This document shows, piece by piece, positions 30,687 through 38,016 of a stretch of 64,000 nt of DNA (the stretch's first letter is position 1; every line of letters begins with the position of its first letter). Where the stretch lies: positions 1-64,000 of the forward strand of contig NZ_JAAEAH010000040.1 in the NCBI RefSeq assembly GCF_010998615.1, given 5' to 3'. Both the position numbers and the translations under genes were made by a program. This stretch comes from Myxococcus sp. CA023. GTDB taxonomy: Bacteria > Myxococcota > Myxococcia > Myxococcales > Myxococcaceae. The notes under the pieces were generated by a model. The model worked only from the letters and a program-made list of their open reading frames with translations, made no database searches and had not been told where the DNA came from.

Positions 30687-30709
30687 AGTCGTGAGTGCGC
30701 CCATGCCCG

Positions 30710-31303
30710 CTACGGTTGACTGCCGTACCAGGACTTGCGCCACTCAATCAGCTGACCGATTTCCTGCGTCTGCGCGTCGATGATTCCGCGGGCAAGTGCG
30801 CGAATCTCCGCGTTGCTGGTCCGCCGAAGCGCGACGCTCGCCATCAGAATGGCACTTGAGTGGTGCGGCATCATCGAATCGATGAACGCCTTGTCGACGT
30901 CCGGTTGTCGCGCGAGCTCGGCGGTCATCAGCATGCCGCTGTTTTGCATCTCGGACTCGCTCATCATCGTCGGCACATCCGAGGAGCCGAAGTGGGCCTG
31001 CTTGAGGGTCTTCAGTTCCTCGATTTCTTGACGTTGGTCCTGAATCATTTTCGTGGCCAGCGCCCGGAGCTCCTGACGCGTGCCGCGTTGCTCCTCGACC
31101 ATGGCCATCTCGGTGGCCATTTGGTGGTGCGCGGCCATCATGTCGATAAACCGCTCGTCGGAATAGTCGCCGTCCACGACGAGCCGCTCGGGGGCAACGT
31201 CACTGTCCATGGACATGCCCCCGTGCGACTCGTCATCTCCACACCCCGCTACCGCTGCGAGGAAGACGACCGCCAGGGCGCTGCATAGCATTGAGGATTT
31301 CAT
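30710..31303 (-). CDS. DUF305 domain lipoprotein
   Basis: 197 residues with a lipoprotein signal (LAAVAGCGDD, Cys 21) and a DUF305 four-helix domain carrying the paired HH motifs AAHHQMATEMAMVEEQ and MPHHSSAILMASVAL, plus several Met residues. DUF305 proteins recur in copper clusters, and the His/Met content suggests periplasmic metal binding; the function is not proved. The ATG at 31303 is chosen because the lipobox follows. An inverted repeat lies about 104 bp upstream. Confidence 0.88.
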   Translation of the reverse strand: MKSSMLCSALAVVFLAAVAGCGDDESHGGMSMDSDVAPERLVVDGDYSDERFIDMMAAHHQMATEMAMVEEQRGTRQELRALATKMIQDQRQEIEELKTLKQAHFGSSDVPTMMSESEMQNSGMLMTAELARQPDVDKAFIDSMMPHHSSAILMASVALRRTSNAEIRALARGIIDAQTQEIGQLIEWRKSWYGSQP

Positions 31304-31406
31304 ACGTTCACAGCCTCCAGGTCGGACGCCTGGCCTCCGTGGTGTGCCAAATGGCCAGGGCGTCCGCCGCGCCGGATGCTGTGCATGGAGGTGGCCTGCG
31401 GCACCT

Positions 31407-31423
31407 GTGAGCGGCGGGGTTAC
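31407..31423. promoter_or_regulatory. Inverted repeat GTGAG-N7-GTTAC upstream of DUF305
   Basis: GTGAG, CGGCGGG, GTTAC: the shared copper-island repeat with one half-site mismatch. I could not find a convincing sigma-54 element downstream. A weak AGGCCAC-CTCC-ATGCA on the minus strand at about 31383-31398 is the nearest. Confidence 0.4.
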
Positions 31424-31474
31424 AGGCCACCTCACAGGGGGCGCCGCGGCAATCACCGCGTAACTCGAGACGGG

Positions 31475-32512
31475 TCAGTTCTCGCGGAAGACAAGTCCGT
31501 TGGGCTGGGTGCCCACGGTGAGCGTCTTCCGAACGGTGCGCGAGGCTACGTCGACGATGCTGAGCGTCCCCGCGGTCTGGTTGGTGATGAATGAGGTGGC
31601 GCCATCGGCGGAGAACGCGATGCCATGGGCTCCGGCGCCAGTGGCAAGTTCCCCCTGACGTGTCGTCGTGCCCGCGGCGAAGAAGATGACCTTGCCGTTG
31701 TCGGTGTCCGTCACCCAGAGGTCCCCATTGGGGGCCGTGGCGGCCATGGCCGGCGTGAAGCCCAGCGGATAGGTACGCGCCACATCGAGGGTGCTGGCGT
31801 CAATGCCGGTGAGGCTCTTGCCGTCCTCGTTGTCCACGTACATCAGGCCGTCGTTCCCCGGCCAGGCACCTACCGGGTTGGCCCCGACGGTCACCGTCTT
31901 CACCACCGCCTTGGTGGCCGCGTTGATGACGGAGACATTGTTGGAGTCGCCATTGGCGACGAAGGCATAGCGCCCGTCGTGGGAGAACGTCACCTCCGCG
32001 GGCATGTTGCCCACGTCAATCGTTTGCTTGGGCTCTAGCGTCTGGCTGTCGAGCACGACCACCGCGCCCGGATCCGCCATCAGGGCCGTCCACACCTCGG
32101 TGCCGTCCGGCGAGAAGGCGCCGTTGTGGGTCATCGCGTCGAACTGCCGCGTGGCCCGCGTCCTACCCGTCTTCGCGTCCAGCAGGAGGAGCTTGCCAGG
32201 CATGCTGTGGCCGCCGTGCCCGCCGCCGTGCCCGCCGCTCAGGTCCATGCCGGGGACCGCCACCACGAGCGAGCTCCGGTCCGGGCTGAGGCTGATGTGG
32301 TGGGGATAGGTCATGTCCTTCAATCGAAGGGTGCTGGTGACTTCCTGCCGCTCCACGTCAATGACGCTGAGGGAGTTGCTGCCACCATTCACGACGAACA
32401 CTGCGTCCTTTTCGAGGACGGGGAACGTGTTCGAGTCCTGGTCGGCGCAGCCACTCATCGCCAGCGCAGTCAGGAAAGGCATCATCCACAGTGTCGGCTT
32501 CATGCGTTCCAT
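31475..32512 (-). CDS. YncE-like beta-propeller lipoprotein
   Basis: 345 residues, lipoprotein signal (ALAMSGCADQ), followed by about seven repeats of the YVTN/YncE propeller type, for example VFVVNGGSNSLSVIDVERQE and AFVANGDSNNVSVINAATKA. A loop near residue 95 holds GGHGGGHGGHSMPG, a likely metal-binding His/Gly insert. It is downstream of the two-component system by 86 bp on the same strand. An inverted repeat ATGCA-N7-TGCAT at 32575-32591 lies just upstream. The role in copper handling is inferred from context. Confidence 0.82.
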   Translation of the reverse strand: MERMKPTLWMMPFLTALAMSGCADQDSNTFPVLEKDAVFVVNGGSNSLSVIDVERQEVTSTLRLKDMTYPHHISLSPDRSSLVVAVPGMDLSGGHGGGHGGHSMPGKLLLLDAKTGRTRATRQFDAMTHNGAFSPDGTEVWTALMADPGAVVVLDSQTLEPKQTIDVGNMPAEVTFSHDGRYAFVANGDSNNVSVINAATKAVVKTVTVGANPVGAWPGNDGLMYVDNEDGKSLTGIDASTLDVARTYPLGFTPAMAATAPNGDLWVTDTDNGKVIFFAAGTTTRQGELATGAGAHGIAFSADGATSFITNQTAGTLSIVDVASRTVRKTLTVGTQPNGLVFREN

Positions 32513-32598
32513 ATCGACGGTCCTCTCGGCGGAGTTACGTCGGCGGCATCTACATAGGCTGTGCCTTGTTGTGAATGCAGCTTGAGTGCATGTGTGTC

Positions 32599-33999
32599 TT
32601 AAGGTGACTCCTTGAAGTCATCGGAACGCAGGCCAAAGCGCTTGAGGAGCCGGTGGAGGCTCTCGCGCTCCATGCCCGCGCGTTCAGCAGCCCGCGTCAC
32701 ATTGCCCCCGAATTCCCGCAGCAGGGCGATGAGGTAATCGCGCGATGCACGGTCCCGCGCCAGGTCCACCGCCTCCCGGAAGGGCATCTTCACCAGATGG
32801 TCCGCGGGCAGTGCTCCCTGTTGTCCGCCCGTGACTTCAGGGGGGAGCGCGTCAGGGCCCACCCGGGAGCCAGTGGTGATGGCCACCGCGCGTTCAATGG
32901 CATTCTCTAGCTGGCGCACGTTGCCCGGCCAGCTGTACCCGGCGAGCGCACGCAACGCGTCCGGCTCCAGGCCATCCACCGGCTGCCGGTAGGTCTTCGC
33001 CGCCTTCTGTACGAAGTGCATGGCCAGCAGGGGGATGTCCTCGCGCCGCTCCCGCAGGGACGGCAGATGCACCGGGAAGACATTGAGCCGGTAGTAGAGG
33101 TCTTCGCGGAAGCGGCCCGCGGTCACTTCGGCCTTGAGGTCGCGGTGGGTGGCGGTGATGACGCGCGCGTCGATGCGGCGCGCAACCGCGTCTCCGACAC
33201 GGCGCACCTCCTTGTCCTGGAGCGTGCGGTTGAGCTTCACCTGGACGGACAGGGGCAACTCTCCAATCTCGTCCAGGAAGATGGTCCCCCCGGAGGCTGC
33301 CTCGAAGAGACCGGCCTTGGTCTCTACCGCGCCGGTGAAGGCGCCCCGGGCGTGACCGAACAGCTCGCTCTCGATGAGTTCGGAGGGCAGCGCGCCGCAG
33401 TTGACCGCAATGAAGGGCCGGTCCTTGCGTGGGCCGTGGTGGTGGATGGCCCGCGCCACCAGCTCCTTGCCCGTCCCCGTCTCCCCGGTGATGAGGACCG
33501 TGATGTCCAGCTGGGAGGCGCGCTCCAGCAGGCCGTAGAGCGCACGCATGGGCGCGCTCCTGCCAATGATGTTCTGGAAGCTGTAGATGCCCTCCAACTC
33601 GCGCCGCAGTGAGGCGGCCTGCTCCTTGAGCCGCTTGCGCTCGATGGCGCGGGCTACCACCAGGGACGCCTCGTCCGGGTCAAAGGGCTTGGGCAGGTAG
33701 TCATAGGCCCCCTCCTTGATGGCCTCGACCGCCTTGGGGACGGAGGCGTACGCCGTCATCAGGATGACCTCGGTGGTGGGCGAGTGCTGCTTGACGGCCT
33801 TGAGCACCTCGAAGCCGTCCGCTCCCGGCATTCGGATGTCCGTCACCACCACGTCGAATGGTTGCGTCTGGATGAGGGAGAGTGCACGGCCTCCGTCTTC
33901 AGCCGTCCTCACCTGATACGCGTCACCGAGTATGCGGGTGATGAGGTGGCGCATGTTCTCCTTGTCGTCGACAACGAGAACACTCGGTCTGTCCGTCAC
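32599..33999 (-). CDS. Sigma-54-dependent NtrC-family response regulator
   Basis: 466 residues: receiver domain with phospho-acceptor Asp 54 ([10 protein letters not shown]) and Lys in YLPKPFD; AAA+ domain with Walker [12 protein letters not shown], the sigma-54-contact motif GAFTGA and Walker [10 protein letters not shown]; and a C-terminal Fis-type helix-turn-helix ([21 protein letters not shown]). It should activate sigma-54 promoters from upstream dyad sites. It overlaps the sensor kinase by 4 bp (ATGA). Candidate sites GTRAC-N7-GTYAC lie upstream of this operon, of the cupredoxin-MCO operon and of the ATPase. Confidence 0.95.
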   Translation of the reverse strand: MTDRPSVLVVDDKENMRHLITRILGDAYQVRTAEDGGRALSLIQTQPFDVVVTDIRMPGADGFEVLKAVKQHSPTTEVILMTAYASVPKAVEAIKEGAYDYLPKPFDPDEASLVVARAIERKRLKEQAASLRRELEGIYSFQNIIGRSAPMRALYGLLERASQLDITVLITGETGTGKELVARAIHHHGPRKDRPFIAVNCGALPSELIESELFGHARGAFTGAVETKAGLFEAASGGTIFLDEIGELPLSVQVKLNRTLQDKEVRRVGDAVARRIDARVITATHRDLKAEVTAGRFREDLYYRLNVFPVHLPSLRERREDIPLLAMHFVQKAAKTYRQPVDGLEPDALRALAGYSWPGNVRQLENAIERAVAITTGSRVGPDALPPEVTGGQQGALPADHLVKMPFREAVDLARDRASRDYLIALLREFGGNVTRAAERAGMERESLHRLLKRFGLRSDDFKESP

Positions 34000-35423
34000 G
34001 GCGTACTCCGGGGGAGATGCAGGGTGAATTCCGCACCACGTCCAGGCAGGTTGCGCGGCTGGATGCGGCCACCATGGGCCTGGGCGATGGCCTGCGACAC
34101 CGCCAACCCCAGGCCGGTGCCTTGGGGTTTGGTGGTGAAGAAGGGCTCGAACATCCGCTTCTGTGCCTCGGGAGAGAGGCCGGGCCCGCTGTCGCGGAAT
34201 GAAAGCGCCACCTCGCCTTCGTGGGCGTGGATGGCCACTGTCACCTGTCCCGAGGGACCCGCGGCCTCCATGGCGTTCTTGACCAGGTTCGTGACCACCT
34301 GCCGCAGCCGCTGCGGATGCCCTGCCACCTGGGCTTCGCCTTCCACCGTCAGGGATGCCGCGGAGTGCTGGGCGGACTCCTGCAGCCGGGAGACGACTTC
34401 CTCTACCAGCTCTCGCAGCTCCAGCGTCTCGCCCGGGACCTGGAGTGGCCGCGACAGGTCGAGCATCCCCTCCACGATGTCACGGCAGCGCAGCGTCTCC
34501 TGTTCGATGATGCGCAGGTCGTCCGCGAGCGCACCCTCCGCCTTGCGCTGAAGCAGGCGCACGTAGCCGAGGATGACCCCCAGGGGATTGTTGATTTCAT
34601 GCGCCACACCCGCCGCCAGGCGGCCGATGCCCGCCAGCCGCTCGCTTTGAACCAGGCGCTCCTGGTGCTCACGTAGCGCGGCGGTCATCCGGTTGAACTG
34701 CTGCGCCAGCCTTCCGAACTCATCCGGGCGGTCCAGCGCGATGCGAGTCATGAGGTCGCCCGCGGCGATACGGGCCGCGCCGGCCTCCAGCAGCGAGACC
34801 GGGCGGGCCACCGAGCGGCCGATGTAGAGGCCTACGCCCGCCGCGAGCAGGGCTGCAGCGGCCAGGATGGCGACCGTCCACTGGAAGCTGGCGTGCTGGA
34901 CCGTGCTCGCGTGCTCCTCGAAGTTGCCAATGGCGCGCTCGTAGTGCGAGGCCAGGGTGTCCGCGCTCTCCTGGATGACGTCGACCAGTTCCAGGGCCCT
35001 GGCGTGTTCACGGGCCGCGGTGGCATGGTCCTCGCGCAGCACGGCTGGCACGAGCGCCTCGCGGAAAAGCCGGTCCAGCTCCGTCGTGGTGCGGCGCATG
35101 GTCTCCACCTGGGCGCGTTCCTCGGAGGTGGTGGCCTGGGCTTGGACCGCTTCGAGCCGCTCCATGGCACGGTGATAGGCGCTGTCGTAGAGCGGCAGGT
35201 GGCTGGCGTTGCCGAGGATGACGGTGTGAGCCTGATGTGCGTAGAGGTCTCGCACCGAGGTCGCGAGCGACAGCGTGGTGCGCACGGCCGTTTCCTGCCG
35301 CCTCACGCTGTGCAGGGCCTCGTGGATCTCCGCCATGCCCTCGAGCGCGGCATAGGCTGCCGCGCCGAAGGCCAGGACGAGGAGCGAGAAGGCGTATAAG
35401 AGCCTGCGAGCGGTTCCGGACAC
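33996..35423 (-). CDS. Membrane sensor histidine kinase
   Basis: 475 residues: TM1 (LLYAFSLLVLAFGAAAYAAL), a 150-residue periplasmic sensor region that is helical and contains several His and Met, TM2 (WTVAILAAAALLAAGVGLYIG), HAMP (PVSLLEAGAARIAAGDL), the H-box AGVAHEINNPLGVILG, then the N, G1 and G2 boxes (NLVKNAMEAAG, FRDSGPGLS, GTGLGLAVS). The GTG at 35423 follows AGGGGA at five bases and removes a non-conserved leader. It is paired with the sigma-54 regulator and probably senses periplasmic copper, by context. Confidence 0.92.
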   Translation of the reverse strand: MSGTARRLLYAFSLLVLAFGAAAYAALEGMAEIHEALHSVRRQETAVRTTLSLATSVRDLYAHQAHTVILGNASHLPLYDSAYHRAMERLEAVQAQATTSEERAQVETMRRTTTELDRLFREALVPAVLREDHATAAREHARALELVDVIQESADTLASHYERAIGNFEEHASTVQHASFQWTVAILAAAALLAAGVGLYIGRSVARPVSLLEAGAARIAAGDLMTRIALDRPDEFGRLAQQFNRMTAALREHQERLVQSERLAGIGRLAAGVAHEINNPLGVILGYVRLLQRKAEGALADDLRIIEQETLRCRDIVEGMLDLSRPLQVPGETLELRELVEEVVSRLQESAQHSAASLTVEGEAQVAGHPQRLRQVVTNLVKNAMEAAGPSGQVTVAIHAHEGEVALSFRDSGPGLSPEAQKRMFEPFFTTKPQGTGLGLAVSQAIAQAHGGRIQPRNLPGRGAEFTLHLPRSTP

Positions 35424-35454
35424 GACATCCCCTGGCGAGCGAAGGTAGGGGTTT

Positions 35455-35470
35455 AGCAACAGGCAGGCCA
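35455..35470 (-). promoter_or_regulatory. Sigma-54 promoter of the kinase/regulator operon
   Basis: Minus strand TGGCCTGCCTGTTGCT: TGGC, G at position 7 and TTGCT all fit the -24/-12 consensus with correct spacing. It is 31 bp upstream of the kinase start and 85 bp downstream of the inverted repeat centre at 35554, implying autoregulation by the sigma-54 activator. Confidence 0.7.
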
Positions 35471-35545
35471 ATGTGGTGCGCGCTGCAAGTGGCTGAACTC
35501 ATTCCTGGGCAGCGTTCCCTCATCGTTGCGAGAAAAGGGCCGGAT

Positions 35546-35562
35546 GTGACCAGGCTGGTCAC
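35546..35562. promoter_or_regulatory. Inverted repeat GTGAC-N7-GTCAC
   Basis: GTGAC, CAGGCTG, GTCAC: a perfect dyad in the half-sites, extended by the symmetric CCAG/CTGG within the spacer. It is the clearest of the four copper-island repeats. Confidence 0.65.
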
Positions 35563-35630
35563 ACTGTAATGGGCCGGGGGCTCGACTTCAGGTCTGGCGA
35601 GCGCGGCCCTTTCGGAATGGCGTGGCTCGC

Positions 35631-37073
35631 TTACTGGGAACCCTCTGCATGGACGTCCACGAGCGTCATCATCCCGGCCTCGGCGTGCTCTTGGATGTGG
35701 CAGTGGAGCATCCAGGCCCCCACGTCCTGCGGGAACATCGCCACATCCACCGTCTCCCTTGGACGAACCAGCACGGTGTCGCGCCAGTGTCCCTCGTCCA
35801 CCGATGCACCATTGCGCGCCACCACGCGGAAGAACTGGCCATGCACGTGCATGGGGTGCAGGCGGGAGGACTCGTTGACGAAACGCAGCGTGGCCCATTG
35901 GTGGGCAGGGAGCCGGTAGACCTTGTGGTGCGGGGAGGCATGCTCCCCCTCGTGGTGGAACGCCTCGTCATTGATGGTCCACTCGATGCCGAAGGGGCCT
36001 CCCCGCCTCGCATTCAGCCGGAAGGTCTCCGCGGGTTGCAGTGCACGCGCTGGAGAGAGGTCAGGGCTCGGGGGTGGGGCAACTGCTGCCACTTCGGGCG
36101 GCCGCACGACCTCTCCAGACACCACCAGCGTTGCGAGAGGGAACGGCCTGCGTGTGAAGTGGTCCATCACCTCCAGGCGCTGGTCGCTCAGCGCCTCGGG
36201 AACGGTGAAGTCCAGGTCGACGCGGTTCCCTGGAGCGAGCTCCAAGCGGGAGGCCGGCAGCGGCCGGTCCGTGGCCAGCCCGTCGATCGCGATGACAGAT
36301 GCGCCCAGCCCTTCGAAGGAAGGCGCGAACACGCGCCCGTTTGCAACGTTGACCATCCGCAGTCGCACCCGCTCGCCGGGCTGCAGCGGGACTTCTGGCT
36401 GGACAGCCCCGTTCACCGTGGAGACCTGCCCCCAGCGGCCGTCGTGCGCGAGGTCGTGGCGCGTATTGAATCGGCCATCAATCTGGCCACCCGCGTCGAG
36501 TCGCCAGTCGTCGAGCACCCAGACGAGCTCGCGTGAGAAAGGGCCGGGCTTCTGGTCCTCCACGATGAGCACACCGAACAGCCCTCGCTCGACTTGCTCG
36601 CTCCCGCGCAGGTGCGGGTGAAACCAGTAGGTTCCTGCGTCCTTCACTTTGAACTCATAGACGAAGGTTCCCCCAGGTGGGATGGGAGGCTGGGTCACCC
36701 CGGGCACGCCGTCCATTCCGTTCGGAAGCCGGATGCCGTGCCAGTGAATGGTCGTCGGCTGCGGCAGCTTGTTGGTGAATCGCACGCGAACCGTGTCGCC
36801 ATGGGTAGCGCGAAGGGTGGGGCCGGGTACTTGGCCGTTGTAGGCCCAGACCTCCAGACTCCGGCCGTCCAGGAGCGGGAGGGCTGTTGGGGCCGCGACG
36901 AGCTCGAACTCGCGCACGCGGCCCGTGGACGGGATGTCTTCAGGGTAGGGCGGTGCCGCGCGCGGCTGCGGGAGCGTCGCCATGGCGGCATCCTCCTGGC
37001 CGAGGCCGACTGCCGCGAGCATTGCGAGGAGGGCAGCGAGAGCTGCCGCGATGAACCAGCGATTGCGATGCAT
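35631..37073 (-). CDS. Three-domain multicopper oxidase
   Basis: A periplasmic laccase-like cuprous oxidase, 480 residues. Sec signal (FIAAALAALLAMLAAVGLG). All copper ligands are present: TIHWHGIRLP, YWFHPHLRG, HPMHVHGQFF and LHCHIQEHAEAGMM (type 1 Cys, His and Met). It probably oxidises Cu(I) to the less toxic Cu(II). It lies 116 bp downstream of the cupredoxin gene on the same strand, so likely in its operon under the sigma-54 promoter at 37732. It is only distantly similar to the two Tat-type oxidases further on. Confidence 0.94.
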   Translation of the reverse strand: MHRNRWFIAAALAALLAMLAAVGLGQEDAAMATLPQPRAAPPYPEDIPSTGRVREFELVAAPTALPLLDGRSLEVWAYNGQVPGPTLRATHGDTVRVRFTNKLPQPTTIHWHGIRLPNGMDGVPGVTQPPIPPGGTFVYEFKVKDAGTYWFHPHLRGSEQVERGLFGVLIVEDQKPGPFSRELVWVLDDWRLDAGGQIDGRFNTRHDLAHDGRWGQVSTVNGAVQPEVPLQPGERVRLRMVNVANGRVFAPSFEGLGASVIAIDGLATDRPLPASRLELAPGNRVDLDFTVPEALSDQRLEVMDHFTRRPFPLATLVVSGEVVRPPEVAAVAPPPSPDLSPARALQPAETFRLNARRGGPFGIEWTINDEAFHHEGEHASPHHKVYRLPAHQWATLRFVNESSRLHPMHVHGQFFRVVARNGASVDEGHWRDTVLVRPRETVDVAMFPQDVGAWMLHCHIQEHAEAGMMTLVDVHAEGSQ

Positions 37074-37189
37074 GAAGCCTCTTCACGAATGATGGAAGGT
37101 GCGGGCGAGGAGGGGACCAGGCCGCCGTGGTGGTGTGGCCCGGCCCCGAGGCGCGCGACCTCGGTGCGCAGCCTGCCCGGAACGGCGAT

Positions 37190-37663
37190 CTACTGGATGG
37201 TGACGAGCCCGCTGATGTGGTCCATCGCGCAGGCGTAGCGCAGCGTGCCCGACGCGCTGGGCGTGAACTCCACGGTCACCGGCGTGTCCATGGGGAGCGG
37301 CTTGTTGATGCCCAGGTCGGCCATGACGATTTCCGTGGCGCACGTCTTGGCCGTCTTGCGCGTGACCACGAGGCGGACGGGCTGCCCCGCCTTCACCTTC
37401 ACGTCCGAGGGCTCGAAGCCCTTGGGGGTCACCGTGAGGTCCACGGTCTGGACCCCGTTCCTGGTGGCCGGGGCCGAGGCGGGCTTCTGCGCGGGCGCAG
37501 CGGCCTTCTTGGCCGTGCCTCCGTGCGCGGAATGCTCGCCGTGGCTGGCGTGCTCGCCGTGCTTGGCGTGCTCGCCGTGCTTGGCGTGCTCGTCACACGC
37601 GACCGCGGGGGCCGCGGCAATCAGGGGGAGTGCAGCAAGGAGTCCCATCAGGCTCTTCTTCAT
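37190..37663 (-). CDS. Periplasmic cupredoxin with His-rich N-terminal repeats
   Basis: 157 residues. Signal peptide (GLLAALPLIAAAPAVA), then four HGEH-type repeats (HAKHGEHAKHGEHASHGEH, about residues 26-46), a Lys/Ala/Pro linker and a Cupredoxin_1-type domain (VTPKGFEPSDVKVKAGQPV) whose ligand candidates are the Cys in KTCATEIVM, the Cys and Met in YACAMDHISG, and His. The His repeats probably buffer copper. Start ATG at 37663. Paralogous to the membrane-anchored cupredoxin at 40490. Confidence 0.88.
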   Translation of the reverse strand: MKKSLMGLLAALPLIAAAPAVACDEHAKHGEHAKHGEHASHGEHSAHGGTAKKAAAPAQKPASAPATRNGVQTVDLTVTPKGFEPSDVKVKAGQPVRLVVTRKTAKTCATEIVMADLGINKPLPMDTPVTVEFTPSASGTLRYACAMDHISGLVTIQ

Positions 37664-37731
37664 CGCTTGGTTGCTCCCAGAGTGAGGATGCCCTCGGGGA
37701 CGTCCGGCATCCTGTGAAGTCGGTCCGCTGG

Positions 37732-37747
37732 AGCACAACGCGTGCCG
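37732..37747 (-). promoter_or_regulatory. Sigma-54 promoter of the cupredoxin-MCO operon
   Basis: Minus strand CGGCACGCGTTGTGCT, differing from TGGCACG-N4-TTGCW at two positions. It is 68 bp upstream of the cupredoxin start and 84 bp from the centre of the inverted repeat at 37822-37838, the same distance as in the kinase operon. Confidence 0.7.
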
Positions 37748-37821
37748 AGGACTGAACGCGCCTGTTCATGCGGGGTTGCCGTGGCGCGGCGCCCGTCCGG
37801 AGTACCCAGATGGGTTTCGCT

Positions 37822-37838
37822 GTAACCGGCACGGTCAC
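37822..37838. promoter_or_regulatory. Inverted repeat GTAAC-N7-GTCAC
   Basis: GTAAC, CGGCACG, GTCAC, flanked by T and A to give TGTAAC...GTCACA. It lies between the divergent cupredoxin and copA genes and is placed correctly for the minus-strand sigma-54 promoter. Confidence 0.6.
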
Positions 37839-37883
37839 AGGTGGAGCGTGAAGCAGCGTCGTTCCACGGAGCCGTGAAGTGCC

Positions 37884-37934
37884 GTTCATGGCCGACACGC
37901 TGCGGGTGGCGCACGAGGCGCTGGCCACCGCGGC
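37884..37934 (+). pseudogene. 51-bp fragment of a TolC-like gene
   Basis: 49 of 51 bases match 50703-50753, inside the tolC-like gene of the second copper module, in the same orientation (encoding FMADTLRVAHEALATAA). Flanking sequence is unrelated on the left; on the right only a short patch (GGACCTCTTCGC against GGACCTCTCCGC) resembles the gene, 80 bp further along it. It looks like the scar of a deleted or recombined tolC copy. It ends 17 bp before the ECF-like promoter of copA. Confidence 0.7.
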
Positions 37935-37950
37935 TGGACCTCTTCGCAGG

Positions 37951-37976
37951 TGTAAGCCTTTTGGGGGAGGCGCGTC
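37951..37976 (+). promoter_or_regulatory. ECF-type promoter TGTAAG-N16-CGTC for copA
   Basis: TGTAAG (37951-37956), 16 bp, CGTC (37973-37976), 40 bp before the copA ATG. CGTC is a common ECF -10 element. Identical elements and spacing occur at 40381, 40881 and 45386 (reverse). Confidence 0.68.
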
Positions 37977-38016
37977 AGTGGGGTGACCCGCTAGCTCGCG
38001 GGCAGGAGGAAGCCCC

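Noticed and set aside
37913-37928. A GG-N10-GC match on the plus strand that could be a sigma-54 promoter for copA
   Set aside because: It lies inside the tolC scar and the identical bases occur inside the intact tolC coding sequence, so the match is incidental.
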